Shown: positions 10,501-23,392, numbered from the stretch's first letter. The stretch is DNA of 64,000 bases from Channallabes apus (GCA_030522415.1 CM060131.1:2952501-3016500), one strand, 5' to 3'. The notes: generated by a model not told the origin, from the letters alone. Numbers and translations: made by a program.

Positions 10501-10995
10501 GAGGAGATTGCAGTCCCGAATGTCTCTCTGGAACTTTATCCTGGCCCTGAGGTCATCAAGTTTGTTCTCCAGTGACTGGACGTTGGCGAGCAGGATGCTA
10601 GGCAGAGGTGTGCGGTGTGCACGGGCCCTGAGCCTGTTCCTCACGCCGGCTCGTCTCCCTCTGGTCTGTCGCTTCGCGTCGCGTCCATTGTTCTCCCTCA
10701 GGATCTCACTCGGCCAGCTCGGATCCGGAGTTAAAACCGTCGAATTGTGAGTACATTGTATACCAATAGAAACAAGAGTGTCTCCATCATACCTAATGTA
10801 CTCAATGGTGGTGATTTTGCTGATTTTAAAACACTGAAAACTAACTTAAAGAACAAAAACAAAGAAAAGGTGGTCGGAGCAGTCGTGACGGCAGCCGAAC
10901 TCACCGGCGCCATCTTTGTGATTACTCTTTCCATCTCTTTTCCTTCGCCGCTAATAGCAGCACCCGCCATTTCCACATTACTGGATCTGTAGCGA
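7533..10995 (-). mobile_element. L2-type non-LTR retrotransposon, near full length, inactive
   Basis: Read on the minus strand it has a 5' region (from about 10995), an endonuclease domain, a reverse transcriptase, a C-terminal tail, and a 3' end with GTATGTGACTAATAAAATTT that closes at TTTGAATTTGA, typical of fish L2 elements. It is entirely inside the hAT at 7333-11524. Frameshifts near 10382 and a stop near 9072 prevent translation. The exact 5' boundary and any target duplication could not be resolved. Confidence 0.85.
8184..10644 (-). pseudogene. L2 LINE ORF2: endonuclease plus reverse transcriptase, broken
   Basis: Three open pieces on the minus strand together make one polyprotein. 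Piece 1 (10644 to about 10383) has the endonuclease start (SILLANVQSLENKLDDL, then CFTETWL). Piece 2 (about 10382-9072) continues with SAVYIPPQ, AGDFNSANL, LDHCYT and SDHASI, then a linker with GANAS repeats, then the start of the RT (RKAAGPDGISGRIL). Piece 3 (about 9050-8184) has [30 protein letters not shown] and the catalytic [10 protein letters not shown]. Breaks are a frameshift near 10382 and a stop at about 9072 caused by a 33-bp inversion (9051-9083). In the family this protein nicks target DNA and reverse-transcribes the element RNA. It is not a host gene. Confidence 0.9.
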
Positions 10996-11619
10996 CAACA
11001 GACCGCAAAGGATGATGGCCACGCCTGGGCTGATGGGAATTCGCTCCATTCGCCTGAGCAAACTTTTCTCAGAAGACCTATAGTTTTATCGAGTCATTTC
11101 GGTTTCTCTCTGAAAGGAAACAAGAAAAAGAAAATCCTGTCTCTGTCTGAATAAGTGAGTGAATGAGGTGAGTGTTCTCTAATACTCATTCAGCACATGG
11201 GCCAGCTGCAATAAGTAGGCTGCTATTTTTATTTTTTCTGAGTTTTTAAGAATACTACATTGAAACAATTTTTTTTACATGGTTTAATATTTTTTTGTTA
11301 TTAATATTGAAAAATTTAAGTTTCTGTTTCAAAGTGTACAGATAGATGGCTAATTAATATGCCATTATGTTCAGTGTTCATGTAAACTGTTTAATAAACA
11401 CTTCTGGCACTTTTTTGGAGTCTCTTTATTAGTTTTGTTTTTCCTGTAAATGATTCAATAAATACCGTACCATTCATACCGAGGTATTACCGTACCGTGA
11501 AGTTTTGATACCGTTACATCCCTATAAAATATACATGATAAAATGAAATATTCTTTTTGAATTTCATGAGCTATAAGCTGTGAGCATCCAAATTATTTAT
11601 ATATGAGTATTACAGTAAA

Positions 11620-13517
11620 TACTGTACATCTCCTGGTCTTGTACAACCAGGCCAGGAACACACCAACAAGGGTGATCAGAGCAGCTAAGAGAAGCTACTC
11701 TGAAAAACTGGAAAATCAGTTTTCTGCAAACGACCCTGCTTCAGTGTGGAAAGGCCTGAAAACCATCACTAACTACAAGACGCCATTCCCCAACTCTGTA
11801 GGGAATCAACAACTGGTTGATGACCTGAATGAGTTGAAACTCCCAGTCTCACACCACACTCCTGTCCTGACCCTCTTTCTACACCATTATCACCTCTGAC
11901 AACCACCCTCTCTTCCCCCCCCTGCACTCCAGGTCTGTGAAAAGGATGTTCGCCAGATCTTTCTGAAACAAAAGAGAAGGAAAGCTCCAGGCCCAGACGG
12001 CATGACACCAGCCTGTCTGAAATCCTGTGCTGACCAGCTGGCGCCCATTTTCACACAGATCTTCAACAGATCACTGGAACAATGTGAAGTGCCTTTGTGC
12101 TTTAAACATTCCACAATCATCCCCATTCCAAAAAAAAACTAAAATCACAGGACTTAATGACTACAGACCAGTCGCTCTAACATCTGTGGTCATGAAGTCA
12201 TTTGAAAGACTGGTGTTGGCCTATCTGAGGGACATCACAGGACCCTTACTGGACCCCCTGCAGTTTGCTTATAGAGCAAACAGGTCTGTTGATGATGCAG
12301 TCAACATGGGACTGCACTTCATCCTTCAACATCTGGACAAACCAGGGGCTTATGCAAGGGTCTTGTTTATAGATTATCAGCTTTTAATACGATCATCCCA
12401 GCACTGCTTCAGACCAAATTAAACCAGCTCTCTGTTCCTAGCTCTATCTGTCACTGGATCACCAGCTTTCTGACAGACAGGCAGCAGCTAGTGAAACTGG
12501 GAAAATTCATGTCCAACAGCCACACCACCAATACTGGAGCCCCTCAGGGATGCGTTCTCTCCCCACTGCTCTTCTCCATCTACACCAACAACTGCACCTC
12601 CACAGACCCCACTGTCAAGCTCCTGAAATTTGCAGATGACACTACTATCATCGGCCTCATCCAGGATGGTGACGAGTCTGCACACAGAAGGCTGTCTGGT
12701 GCAGTCACAACAACCTGGAGCCAAACACGCTCAAAACAATGGAGATGATCGTGGACTTCAGGAGAAACCCACCTGCACTTCCCCCACTCACCATCATGAA
12801 CAGCACTGTGACGGCAGTGGAGTCATTCCGGTTCCTGGGCACGACCATCTCTCAGGACCTGAAGTGGGACATTCACATTGACTCCATTGTTAAAAAGGCC
12901 CACCAGAGGTTGTATTTCCTTCGCCAGCTGAAGAAATTCAACCTGCCACAGGAGCTGCTCACACAGTTGAATCTGTCCTGTGCACTTCAATAACTGTCTG
13001 GTTTGGCTCAGCTACGAAAGCAGACATCAGAAGACTACAAAGGACAGTTCGGACTGCTGAAAGAATTATTGGCACTCCCCTGCCCACGCTGCAAGAACTG
13101 TACATATGCAGAGTGAAGAAAAGGGCACCGAATATCACTTTGGACCCCTCACACCCAAGCCACCTTCTCTTTGAACTTTTGCCGTCGGGTCGACGCTACA
13201 GAGCACCGAACACCAGGACAGTCAGGCACAAGAACAGTTTTTTCCCCCAGGCAATCTACCTCCTTAACAGTTAAACATCATTCTAACGGTCAATAAATAT
13301 ATGTGCAATATTGTGTACAATACCACTGTGCAATACCACAGATTTCAGATATTTATGTAACTTATTTAAAAGTATCTCACACCGTACTCCATTTGATGTC
13401 AACCATTTTTTTTGTGTGGGTCATGCTGTTTTTGTCTCGTCATTTGTATTTTTTGTTCTGGAAGCTCCGTCACTAAAATAAATTCCTTGTACTTGGCAAT
13501 AAAACTCTGATTCTGGT
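11620..13517 (+). mobile_element. 5'-truncated L2-type LINE (reverse transcriptase part)
   Basis: It begins in the linker before the RT (RAAKRSYSEKLENQFSAND at about 11680). It continues with KAPGPDGM at about 11980, NDYRPVALTSVVMKSFERL at about 12155, [30 protein letters not shown] [13 protein letters not shown] at 12530 and FADDTTIIGL at about 12630. A C-terminal part runs to about 13274, and a 3' UTR ends in TGGCAATAAAACTCTGATTC. Several frameshifts separate these motifs, so it is dead. It is related to, but clearly a different subfamily from, the LINE at 7533-10995, and lies on the opposite strand. Confidence 0.85.
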
Positions 13518-14160
13518 CTAGTTCAGTACACACGACCATAATCATGCAGAAGACTGCTGACTTGACAAAAGATGATCATCAACACCTTCCACAAGGATGG
13601 GAAGCTACAGGGGGTCAGAGTGAGGTATCTAAGCCATTCCTTCATTTGGAATTCAAAGTCCAGAGTTTGGAGGAAGAGTAGAGACACAGAATCCAAGGTG
13701 CTTGAATCCAGTGTGATGTTTCAACAGTCGGTGATGACTTGGGGTGCCATGTCATCTGGTGCGGCTGGTCCATTCCGTTTTATCACTGCCAGCCACTTGG
13801 AGATTTTAGAGCACTCCATGCTTTCATCTGCTGACAGGCATTATGGAGATACCAATTTCCTTTTCCGGCAGGACCTACCACAAGCACACATCGCCAAAAG
13901 TCTGCCAGCCAACTCACCTGAAATGAACCCCATAGAGCTATGGGGTATTGTCAAGAGGGAGATGAGAAACACCTGACCCAACAATACAGATAAGGTTGAT
14001 ATCAAAGCCAGCTGGTCTTCAATAATGCCTTAGCAGTGGCACATGCCGCATTGGTTTAGTAATTCATATTAAAAGTAGCCCAGAGTATGCCCTTAAACTA
14101 ACATACTTTTCATTCTTGTATTGTAAATCCTTTTTTGAATGATATTTTGAGATACTGATG
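13518..14160 (+). mobile_element. Tc1-like transposon fragment with late transposase
   Basis: An ORF at 13572-13976 carries the C-terminal half of a Tc1 transposase: VMTWGAMSSGAAGPFRF, SADRHYGDTNFLF, QDLPQAHIAKS (second catalytic Asp region) and PANSPEMNPIELWGIVKREM (third catalytic Glu region). The 3' end resembles a Tc1 terminus (TTTTGAGATACTGATGATTT at about 14143). The N-terminal HTH and the left TIR are absent. Confidence 0.8.
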
Positions 14161-14483
14161 ATTTAGTTGATTTCTTGCATGCAACTCAAAATCCTATTGT
14201 CCTGCCCTTTATCAGAGATTAATATTTTACCCTAATCCATTCTAAAACCAATTTCATAAATCTGCTTTTCAAAACTATCTTGACTAGATTCTTTAAAAGG
14301 TTCCTTAAATCGGTGTAAACCGAAGCAACAATTAAGGTTTTATAGTAATATAAATAAAATTAATTTCATTCATTCATTCATGTTAACATTATTAAGTTTA
14401 ATCTTAATACCATATATAGTTTGCATGAATGCTAGACAGTAGAAGACTACACAGTGACTTAGAAGTTTGAATGGTTCTCATAC

Positions 14484-15488
14484 CTGTTCACTTTGTTTAT
14501 GTAGGCAGGACATTTCAGGCACATGGGTCTTGTTAACGGCCATTCCTGTAGATGCCCTTCTGGGTTGAGGAGGTACAGTGCACTTGTCTTTTTCCTGTGT
14601 TGAATAACTGTTGCTTATCGTGACCTCGGTCTCCTCTCGCAACACTGCATCCCAGGGGTCGTTTGCAGGCACAGACTCTACTATTACAGGTCCACGAAGT
14701 GCACCAATATTCTTTTCTGCCTCAACACGATGCTTGCTGAGAGGATCCAGATCCAACCAGTCAGAGCGGCTAATGCTGGGGGAATCAGTAGAGTGGAGTA
14801 CAGGCTCCAGGGACTTAACGGTAACAGAGTTGTCATCCATCACAGAAGACCTGCCATTCCTCAAGTATTCTGAAGTGCTGGCAATCTTGTCAAAGAGCTT
14901 AGCCATTTCTGGGGTCATGACTGGCTGATGAAAGACCTGAGGATTGACTGTCTGGACTGACACATATGGGAGGAACGGTCTCTGTTGGCCAGGGGCATGG
15001 ACATGCTGGAAAGGAAAAACTGGACCCTGCAAGTGAGTCAGATTGGGCACGGTGGACTTTGAAATGGGGAGCATGGATGTATTTGCAGTATATGGGCTGA
15101 AAGTTTGTCCACCTGTGTTTGCACTGATGTTGCGGTTCAACAGAGACGATGGCCTACCAAAATTATCATCCAAGAGCAGCTTCTCCAGTTCCTCATTTGT
15201 CAATGTCTTTACATCGATGTCTGCAAATAAGTCTTTCTCTGCCCCCTTCTTGGGTTCTGAGTCAGGGAACACAATGAGGTCTTTCTCCAGTTGACTGATG
15301 GGAGTTATGGTTGCTTGTGAATTAGGGAGCACATGAACATGGGATGGATGGAGTTTTGTTTTGCATTTCCGTTTATGCTGCATTTTATTTAAGGCATCTT
15401 CCTCCATGCGCAAAGCCTCATCCTTCCCCACTGGTCCCTTCGGCCGACTGTCCAACTCATAGCCATTGTCACTGGACATCTGGTCCAT
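14484..15488 (-). CDS. pik3c2a: pik3c2a first coding exon (N-terminal region of PI3K-C2 alpha)
   Basis: Class II PI 3-kinase C2-alpha makes PI(3,4)P2 and PI3P on clathrin-coated pits and endosomes. This exon gives the first 335 residues, from ATG at 15486-15488 to donor GTATGAG (after CAG at 14484), phase 0. Landmarks conserved with human PIK3C2A in order: KDEALRMEEDALNKMQ (about aa 22-37), DIDVKTLTNEELEKLLLDD (about 89-107), MAKLFDKIASTSEYLRNG (about 194-211), SDWLDLDPLSKHRVE (about 242-256) and NDPWDAVLREE (about 276-286). In the family this disordered N-terminus binds clathrin and restrains the kinase. The next exon is 7.8 kb away, because the intron is filled by two LINEs, a hAT and a Tc1 remnant. 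The Ras-binding domain begins in exons 3-4; the kinase, PX and C2 domains are outside the window. The start is chosen because homology reaches the N-terminus and an acceptor-like site lies just upstream. Confidence 0.95.
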
Positions 15489-16099
15489 TGTAACTTCGCC
15501 TTGCCATGAACAAGAATGATCAACAATAAAACAGATTCAGTTCCTTACTCAAGATAATACCTAAAAGGGGATAAATAAGACAAAAAGACATGAACAAAAA
15601 TTTACTGAGGCAAAGAGCTGCATTTTAGTCACAAAGGATGTGATTATTGTGTACAAATATATACATATTTTTTTAATGACCTGCTAAATGACTTTGCAAA
15701 AATAATCTTCAGATTTAGAGATCATGTCAGGTCCATAAGTATTTAGCCAGTGACAATTTTCATAATGTTGCCTCTGTATAAGACCGCAAAAGATTTGAAA
15801 TGAAGCAACGAAAACGTCGGTCAAAGGTGAAGTTTAACATTTGTGCTGGAACAAGGCAAACATTTTATAACTGCTACTGGAATGTGGTCCAACTAGTGAA
15901 TGACTTGTTAGGCACATACATACAGTAGCAGAAGAGAATTAAGGCTTGTCAAAAAGCCCAACTACATAGAGAAACAAGTAAGGTTCTGATCACTCTGTGG
16001 TAGAGATGGGAATCATCAAGGAGCAGCCAATACGATATCACAATATTTATATATATTATCATAGAAGTGTTGATTCCATCGGTATTGCGGTTTTATAAG
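15489..16099. other. Sequence upstream of pik3c2a first coding exon
   Basis: On the minus strand a possible acceptor (TTCATGGCAAG just before GCGAAGTTACA-ATG) would join a non-coding 5' exon to this one. The rest is unannotated AT-rich intron-like DNA. Confidence 0.35.
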
Positions 16100-17022
16100 T
16101 AGGGTTGGGTACTGAAAATCGGTGCCCATACAGCACCGGTACCTATATAACCAGTATGTACCGGACCAAATTTCGGTGCCTCATTTCGGTGCAACTTAAA
16201 TGCCTAAACTGTCGATTGAAATATTTGTTCTCTAGATTCATATATTTGTAAATTAATAGTTTATTAGATTAAATATAAAAAACTTAAAGCACAAATCATC
16301 AGGAAATGAGAGACTATCCGATATGCGCGTGAATGCAGCAACTTACGTTACACTCGCTCTGACGGCAGCAGGTGGTCTACCGATAGCTTAGCTTGCTAAA
16401 TTAAACAACTTTCATTAAAACGCCTAAAACTAAATGGTCGAAAGTGTGGCTATATTTCACAAGAAAGGATTCCGGCACCGCAACGTGCAACAAATGTTTT
16501 ACAGCAGTTGCATGTAAAGGGGGAAAACACGTCAAATCTACAGCGCTAATGTAATGTTAATCGCAAAATGCAAATTGCATTCATGCTAACAAATGGTCAA
16601 ATGATTTGTAAAATACTAATGTAACATGGATTCTGTTTATAATTATGGCTTTCCAGCCTGTACTAGTAGTGCTACAACAGTGACCCATTTACCATTGCAA
16701 AGACGGCTATGCAAATCCTGTGCAGGGCAATAAGTCAGGAAAGGTGTCGTATTTTGGCAGAAAAGGCAAATATGGTGAAATTTCTGCAAAAGAATTGCTA
16801 ACATATGAAGCTTATATATGTGTATATACTTTAAACTTTTAATATATTGTTAAATTTTAAGCATAAAATTTTTTGTTCAATAAAAATGTATTCTTGAGTC
16901 ATCCACCATAATTGTGGCTTTTGTAAAGTATCGGTTGAGGCACCGTTTTGGCACCGGTACCGTTTTAAAAAGTATCGAATTGGCACCGGTATCGAAAAAA
17001 AACTAAACGATACCCAACCCTA
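16100..17022. mobile_element. Non-autonomous hAT element (about 0.92 kb)
   Basis: The 12-bp perfect TIRs are TAGGGTTGGGTA at both ends (16100-16111 and complement 17011-17022). An inner palindromic theme (CGGTGCC...GGCACCG, GGTACCG) is repeated near each end. Flanking 8-mers are TTTATAAG and TCTATAAG, a hAT-size target duplication with one mismatch. No transposase ORF is present. Confidence 0.85.
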
Positions 17023-18019
17023 TCTATAAGGTTTACAATTTACTATACTATTTATTTATTTTTTTTTTTCAGATTTTGTTACAATTCTAAAAGTCTACAA
17101 CTTCGCAATTAATTTACCCCTACCACAAGGGGCGTTGTGCTACCTGCCATTATGTGACAAGTAAGACCTGTAATGCTCAGCAACTGGGTCACCTGTTGTT
17201 ACAGTAAGCTTGTAAAAGATGCATCAAATCTAACCCATGTCTTATCTAGAAGTAAACACCTTTTTTGCATCCCGTGGTTTTGTAATAAATTAATCTGAGA
17301 ATACTTGGGTCATGTGACATTGTGACTCCCAACATGTCACACACATGACACAAGTGCTTAAATGAATGAATTTGTTAATCAAGTCAAGGTAGAGTTTAAT
17401 GTTGTTTCAACCATGTACTTTAAGTACAGTAGACAGTGAAACAAAACAACGTTCCTCCAGTACCATGATACCCAATAAAAACAGCACAGAACTACCTACA
17501 GTAGACTACAAAGATTAGGTGGATAGTGACAAAGTAATAAACAGTAGAATTATAGAAAGTAATAAACAAAAATGAAATAGAATTTAATAAACTGTGTCCC
17601 TTATAAGCATTGTACAAAAATTTTATTTAGTTTAGATATAACGTGGGAGATATAATTATTAATTTCTACAAGAATACCAAATCTGAAACTGAAATTATGC
17701 AAATCCTAACAGAATTTCAACACTATGAGAAAGGCTGATGAACTGCAATTAATGTGCTAAATGGTAATCTGTACATGGGATTCTCAGGGGTCAGTACTGG
17801 AACATTATCGGGGAAAAAAAGTTCATCAACAATGCTCGTTACAGTCAGATGTTTATTGAAGAGCTGAAGCCAGTTCAGATTCAACATACAGTAGACAACT
17901 GCTATCCAAGGTTGTTGTAATCATCTATGACGATGCAGGTCCGGGTGATCTGAATGCAGTGGAATACATGCAAGTGAAACACCGTCATTCAGAAATAATA
18001 GTGCATGTAGGCCTGTATA
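17023..18019. other. Gene-free AT-rich stretch
   Basis: No exon or clear repeat. Several TACAGTA heptamers occur here (about 17427, 17505, 17889). Confidence 0.45.
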
Positions 18020-18400
18020 TATACACACACATACACACACACAACCTGTGGTTGATGAGAGAGGTGAGTATAGAATGGCCAGGTTGGTTTAAGCTGACAG
18101 AAAGGAAACAGTAATTCAGGTAACCACTTTGGGCATTCCAAAATTCCTTTTTGTTCTCTGCAGTTGTTCAAACACCTCGAAACAGTCAAAGGCATCATCA
18201 GGTTCCACTTCGGCCAGCCAAAGAGCTGAAGATGAAAAACTGTGAGAAGAACCTGGAACTGAATAGTTGAGGACCGGAAAGAATGTAGCCTGAGCTGATG
18301 AATGTTAATTTCTTCGAGACACACAGATGGTAGTGTCACGCAATTTCCAGGTTTTAGTGCGCGCATACACTTTCTCTTTAGAACTCAGGCAAGGTTTTAT
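18020..18400 (+). mobile_element. Tc1-like transposon fragment
   Basis: It has the block TGGTTTAAGCTGACAGAAAG, also found at about 25078, then CATCATCAGGTTCCACTTC and CACACAGATGGTAGTGTCA. These are consecutive landmarks of the transposase region of a fish Tc1 family. It is heavily mutated with no TIRs. Confidence 0.55.
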
Positions 18401-19019
18401 ACACAATGCTTCTGGTCATCACCCCGACACAACTTTTTTTGTAACTTCATCTTCTACGCCACTTCATCCATTTAGGTACACAGAGAAGACAAGGAATGTA
18501 TGCAAGTTTCAGGAATGGAAACTGGCGTGAGAGCAGTTCTGATTACCAGGAGTTCTACAGTTTTGCATTCGAGAGTCTGTTAGGTGCCTCTCTGTATCTC
18601 ATCTCTGCTTCAATATGACCTCACTTCTGATTGCTCTGGATAGAAAAACAATGAAACTCGGTAACAGTACATGAACGCTCTCATTTTTTGGTGGACATTG
18701 AACTCAACAGATCAGTTTGCAACTAAAGAACGTGAGCATTGTTGACATGCTGGGTGATGAACGCGAGTTGCAAAGACTTTGTGCTTTTGATTTCAAACAT
18801 TGTTAAAACAGAGAACCTGCAAATTGATAGCAGCTCCCTGGCACCTGTAATATACAACATGCCCAAAATTAATTTTGAGTGTGAGTGCATGTAAATCGAT
18901 TCATGTTGCTACTGTCATTACTGTCCTTAGTGGACATGGTTTTATATTAAACCCCTCTGTATTTCTCCCTCTGTTTGAGAGTCTAGTTGTGTCTCACACG
19001 ACTATGGCCGAGTGAAAAA

Positions 19020-19286
19020 AGCAAAGACACAAAATGCACTTCACCTTTAGTGTTTTAAAACGTACTGTGCCTGTGGTCAAGGCAAAGATGTTACTCTGTC
19101 CCAGAAAGGTCAAATTATTGTGCTGCATCCAGCAAATAAAACAAGAAAAAAAAAATAATTGAAACTGGGATTAAGAATTATAAAACACATTATTAAATCT
19201 TGGAAGGATAGTGGCGAACCATCATCTTTGAGGAAGAAATGTGGTGATAAAAACATCCTAAATAAGCGTGATGGGAACACTGTATT

Positions 19287-19319
<33 letters not shown>

Positions 19320-20030
19320 TAGAACTTAAGGCTATGTTTAACAGTGAAAGTAAGAGCATTTCCGCATGAACAATGTGAGGAGAACTCTAGGGTTTGGGAC
19401 TAAACAGCTGTGAAGCCCTAAGAAAACCACTGATTAGTAAGGCGGATTGGGAGAAAAAAGGCTCCAATTGGTTCGAGAGCATAAGGAATATACTGTGGAA
19501 CACTGAAAAAAAAATGGTCTAGACATGTGGTCTAATGAGTCCCGGTTTACCCTGTTCCAGAGTGATGATGCATCAGTTTAACATAAAGGCAGACTGAGTG
19601 ATGCAACCATCATGCCTAGTGCCTACCGTACACGTGGGGCAGTGTTATGATCCGGGGTTGCATTTGTTGGTCAGGTCTAGGATGTGCCCAAAAAATTAGG
19701 TCACCTGACTAGCGGAATATATCGAGCCAGGTTTTTACATAAATACATTTTTTTCTTTCCTGGTGGCACAGGCATATTCCAAGACGATGATGCCAGGATT
19801 CATCATGCTCAAATTGTGAAAGAGTGGTTCAGGAAGCATGAGATCACTTTCACAGATGGATCGGCCACCACAGAGTCCAGACTTTAAACTCATTGAAAAT
19901 CTTTGGGATGAGCTGAAGAAGGTTTTACACAGTCATCTGATACAGGATCTTAGTGAGGAAACAATGCAAATAGATGACAAAGCCAAATGTGCTCCTAAAA
20001 ATGTTAGTGTATGTGACTTTTTTTTCCTTC
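19020..20030 (+). mobile_element. Degenerate Tc1-like transposon
   Basis: Landmarks in order are AACTGGGATTAAGAATTATA, CTTGGAAGGATAGTGGCGAA, a poly-A run (19290-19317), CAGAGTGATGATGCATCAG, then coding remnants [20 protein letters not shown] (second Asp motif) and [19 protein letters not shown] (third catalytic motif). It ends with GTGTATGTGACTTTTTTTTC. There are several stops and frameshifts. Other old copies of this family lie at 26090-26790 (-), 28119-29766 (+) and 57958-58240 (-). Confidence 0.8.
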
Positions 20031-20140
20031 TGACATTCACATGGAAATTACCAACCAAAAGTATTGGCTGCACAAAAATATATATAACTAAGAATTTTAG
20101 CGCGTCTTCTATAATCCTCTATCCTCTGTGACAGAAATGA

Positions 20141-21474
20141 CCAAGATAAAAGAATAATTAAATAGTGTGATAACAGAACATAAAAAAAAAAAAAAAAGAA
20201 AAACAGCCGGAACCTTGCCAGCAAACTTGACCTTTTGTATGCTTTAGCAATAACAACAAACAAAATTCAGCACCATTCTGCAGCATGAATGCATTGCTGG
20301 AGCACATTTAAACATTGTTCTTATCTGCTAAGAAAAAGGGAAGCAGGTTTCGACATGTACAGGCATATGTATCAGTGAGAGAAAAGTCAGTAGCTAGCTC
20401 TACAGTTCAGTAGATTAGTGCATGTCGGTCTTGGTCACCTGAGGTGCCTGACAACTGCCCAAGTATCAGCAATGTATGGGAAAAGTTGCAGAATCGTAAA
20501 ACTTGAGTGAGAAATTAGATAAACTGTGGAATTTGTTTGTCTATGCAAACTCTTGGAGAACCTGACAACCTCTACACACAGGAACCCAACCAGGGACCCT
20601 GAAGCATCAGCTGTATCCTTGCCTGTAAAAAACAAACACTATAGGCTTCATTGCACTTTAAGCAAAATGCTTGACCATGCATCAGAGGAAATATTGTCAG
20701 CCTTCCATTCGATCAAATAGCGATGTATTGCCTTTACTGAAAATAGAAGCATTTCAAGAATAGAACAACCTACAGTTGATTTTTTTTTGGCCACCTAAGT
20801 ATATTTGCCCACACTTTCTAAAAATCTGTGTGGAAGAACTATGCCATCCACAATCGATTAACTAGTAACGGACGGCTCCCTCTCGTTCTACCGCTAACGT
20901 ACCGTTTATTCTGCTACCCATGAGCGGTGTACTAAGAGGCAGTAAATGCGAGCTGCTGTAAAAGAGAAAAAGAAGGGTGTAAGGAACGGATCTACATGCT
21001 CTGCAGAGAAACATAGTTTTGCAAAGTAAATGGGCTCGTCATTAAAGCACAGCACTTGTTAATGACCAATTTGCTTCTTCCTTTTTTTTTTTTTTTTAAA
21101 AAAAGGGGGGGGGGTTGGGTTAGGGTTCTGCTGGCGTGTGGGAATGGAAGAGGCTTCAGACATCAAATGGTGCTACTGGGTTTTGGGATATGTCAAGTTA
21201 TCATTACTTTTAAAAGATGCAAATTTTACTGCTATCAGAATGACATGACAAGATAACTCAAAATACATGCATGTCAATATTATTCTTTTATTTATTTATA
21301 GATTTATTTATTTTAGGTAAAACCTTAAACAACCATTAAAACGTGATTGTATGAAGCTTATGAGACCTTTTTTATGCTTTTGTTTACAAAGATGTTTTAA
21401 ATGAAATAAAATTTAGTTCATCATATTGTCTATGTTGTAATGAACAAAAGGACTCATATGTGTACAGTATATAT
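20141..21474. other. Gene-free stretch with low-complexity tracts
   Basis: Contains a poly-A tract (about 20180-20195), a T15 tract followed by a G-rich run (21079-21107) and otherwise unremarkable sequence. The ORFs here are short and show no family motifs. Confidence 0.4.
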
Positions 21475-22219
21475 TAGGGGTGGGCGATATACCGGTATAC
21501 ACGGTTAACCGGTAGAAATTTGTCAACCGACCATCAAATTACATTTTACCCCACTGGGATGCGCACGTCCAAACCAGGCATGGCAAGGCGGACACAATAT
21601 TAAACAGTCCTGACATTTTAAATAAATTGTTTTTAAATAAAAAACAGTGGGTCGCGCAGGTTTATGATTCGAGCAGCGCTGCTCAAGTTGGTCCGCGCTG
21701 CGCGATCGACCGGGCTGCGCGAATAAACCAGATCATCTCTGTGCTATTCAGATAGTCGCGCTGCACTGTCCACTGGGCCGCGCAGATATTTGGTTCAATC
21801 GGGTGCCACGGTTTCGTCCCACTTTTGATGTGTTTGGCTTCACATACACTTCGACGATGGAAGAAGACGCTGCAGCAGCAGTGAGTTTGCTTACATGTGA
21901 CGAAACCAACAACGAGGAGATTGTAAAGAAAAAAGCTGCATCGTCTGTGATGTGGAATTGGTTTGGGTAGAAGAAAAGTGATACGAATGAGATGAACGTG
22001 ATTTGGAAGGTACGCAAGTGCACTGTTTTAACAAGTGGTGGAAACACGTCAAACCTTTTCTATCATCTGAAATCCAAGCATCCAAATGAATATTGCCAAA
22101 GTAAAAAAAATGCGGCAAACCACAGCAATTCACAGTTTAAATAAAATTACATTATGTAAAACAGTTTTTGTGTTTTAATTTTTATTTATGCATTTTCAGA
22201 TACAAATCGCTATATTGTG
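21475..22219 (+). mobile_element. hAT (BED-finger) transposon, 5' half, copy A
   Basis: It starts with TAGGGGTGGGCGATAT, the same terminal sequence as copy B at 63307. It continues through a GC-rich CGCGCAG-repeated leader, then the start of a BED zinc-finger transposase from ATG 21857 (MEEDAAAAVSLLTCDETNNE). An in-frame TAG follows after the WNWFG motif, and the finger continues with NTSNLFYHLKSKHPNEY. The 3' TIR is not present; the element runs into the AT microsatellite at the point where copy B continues to its terminus. Confidence 0.85.
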
Positions 22220-22640
<421 letters not shown>

Positions 22641-22982
22641 TATGTCTGCTCGTCCGCTAAAAACCACCACAAGTATGTTTCCTGTGGGAAACACGGTCAT
22701 CAGTTAAATGATTAATATAATCTATTATTTATTGTTATTTCAGACAATAACTAAAACAAATATATATATTTTTTTTAATTAAAAAAGGCTAACATCTTTC
22801 CACCGAGTTTTAACACCCTTATTATTCTGATGTGTATTTACAGGTAGTTTTATAGTTTAAAGCACAGTTGGTTGTACACGTCATATTGATAAGATGTGTA
22901 CTTTGAAATTATATTGCTTTAGACTTACGAATTAAACATTTATAATGTTGGCAATTTAAAGCTGTTTGTTCCAATTTCACAC

Positions 22983-23392
22983 TACATGTACAAAATATTT
23001 GGCCAAACCTGCAATAACAGTGTATCCAAATACTACACATAATTTTCCACAAGATTTTGGAGAGTTTCTGTGGGAATTTGTGCCCATTCATTTCGTAGAG
23101 CATTTATGAGGTCAGACGAAAAGGCCTACAGTAACAATCTCTGTTCCAGCTCATCCCAAAAGTACTTGATGGGGTCTGTGTGCGGCCCAGTCGAGCTCTT
23201 CCACACTGAACTCATCACACCATGCCTTTATAGTCCTTCCTTTGTGCACTGGCGCACTTGTCATGCTGGAATAGAAAAGCTGTTGCCACAAAGTTGGCTT
23301 GGTATGCTGAATCATTAAGATTGCCCTTTACTGGGGATAAGGGTCCTGATTGGAACAGGTTCGGCCAAATATATTTGTCCATGTAGTGTATA
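22983..23392 (-). mobile_element. Tc1-like transposon fragment with TIR-like ends
   Basis: The ends are inverted copies of CTACATGTACAAAATATTTGG and CTACATGGACAAATATATTT. Between them, on the minus strand, is a decayed late transposase with LFQHDKCASAQRKDYKGM and an FWDELEQR-like motif. The short length (about 0.41 kb) shows a large internal loss. Confidence 0.7.

Larger units (their letters stand above)
7333..11524 (+). mobile_element. hAT-type DNA transposon carrying a nested L2 LINE
   Basis: The 17-bp TIRs are TAGGAATGTAACGGTAT (7333-7349) and, reverse-complemented, TAGGGATGTAACGGTAT (11508-11524), with one mismatch. The flanking 8-bp target-site duplication is perfect: TAAAATAT at 7325-7332 and 11525-11532, diagnostic of hAT. 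Longer subterminal inverted arms lie at about 7416-7511 and 11012-11088 (AGAAAAGTTTGCTCAGGCGA and complement), with a short indel. No transposase is seen; the interior is occupied by an L2 LINE. The element lies in pik3c2a intron 1. Confidence 0.92.

Noticed and set aside
14611..15294. Plus-strand ORFs opposite the large pik3c2a exon
   Set aside because: Antisense shadows; the minus frame has clear homology and splice phase agreement.
21100..21125. Telomere-like GGGTTAGGG at the end of a G-run
   Set aside because: Only about one and a half repeat units; chance in a G-rich tract.
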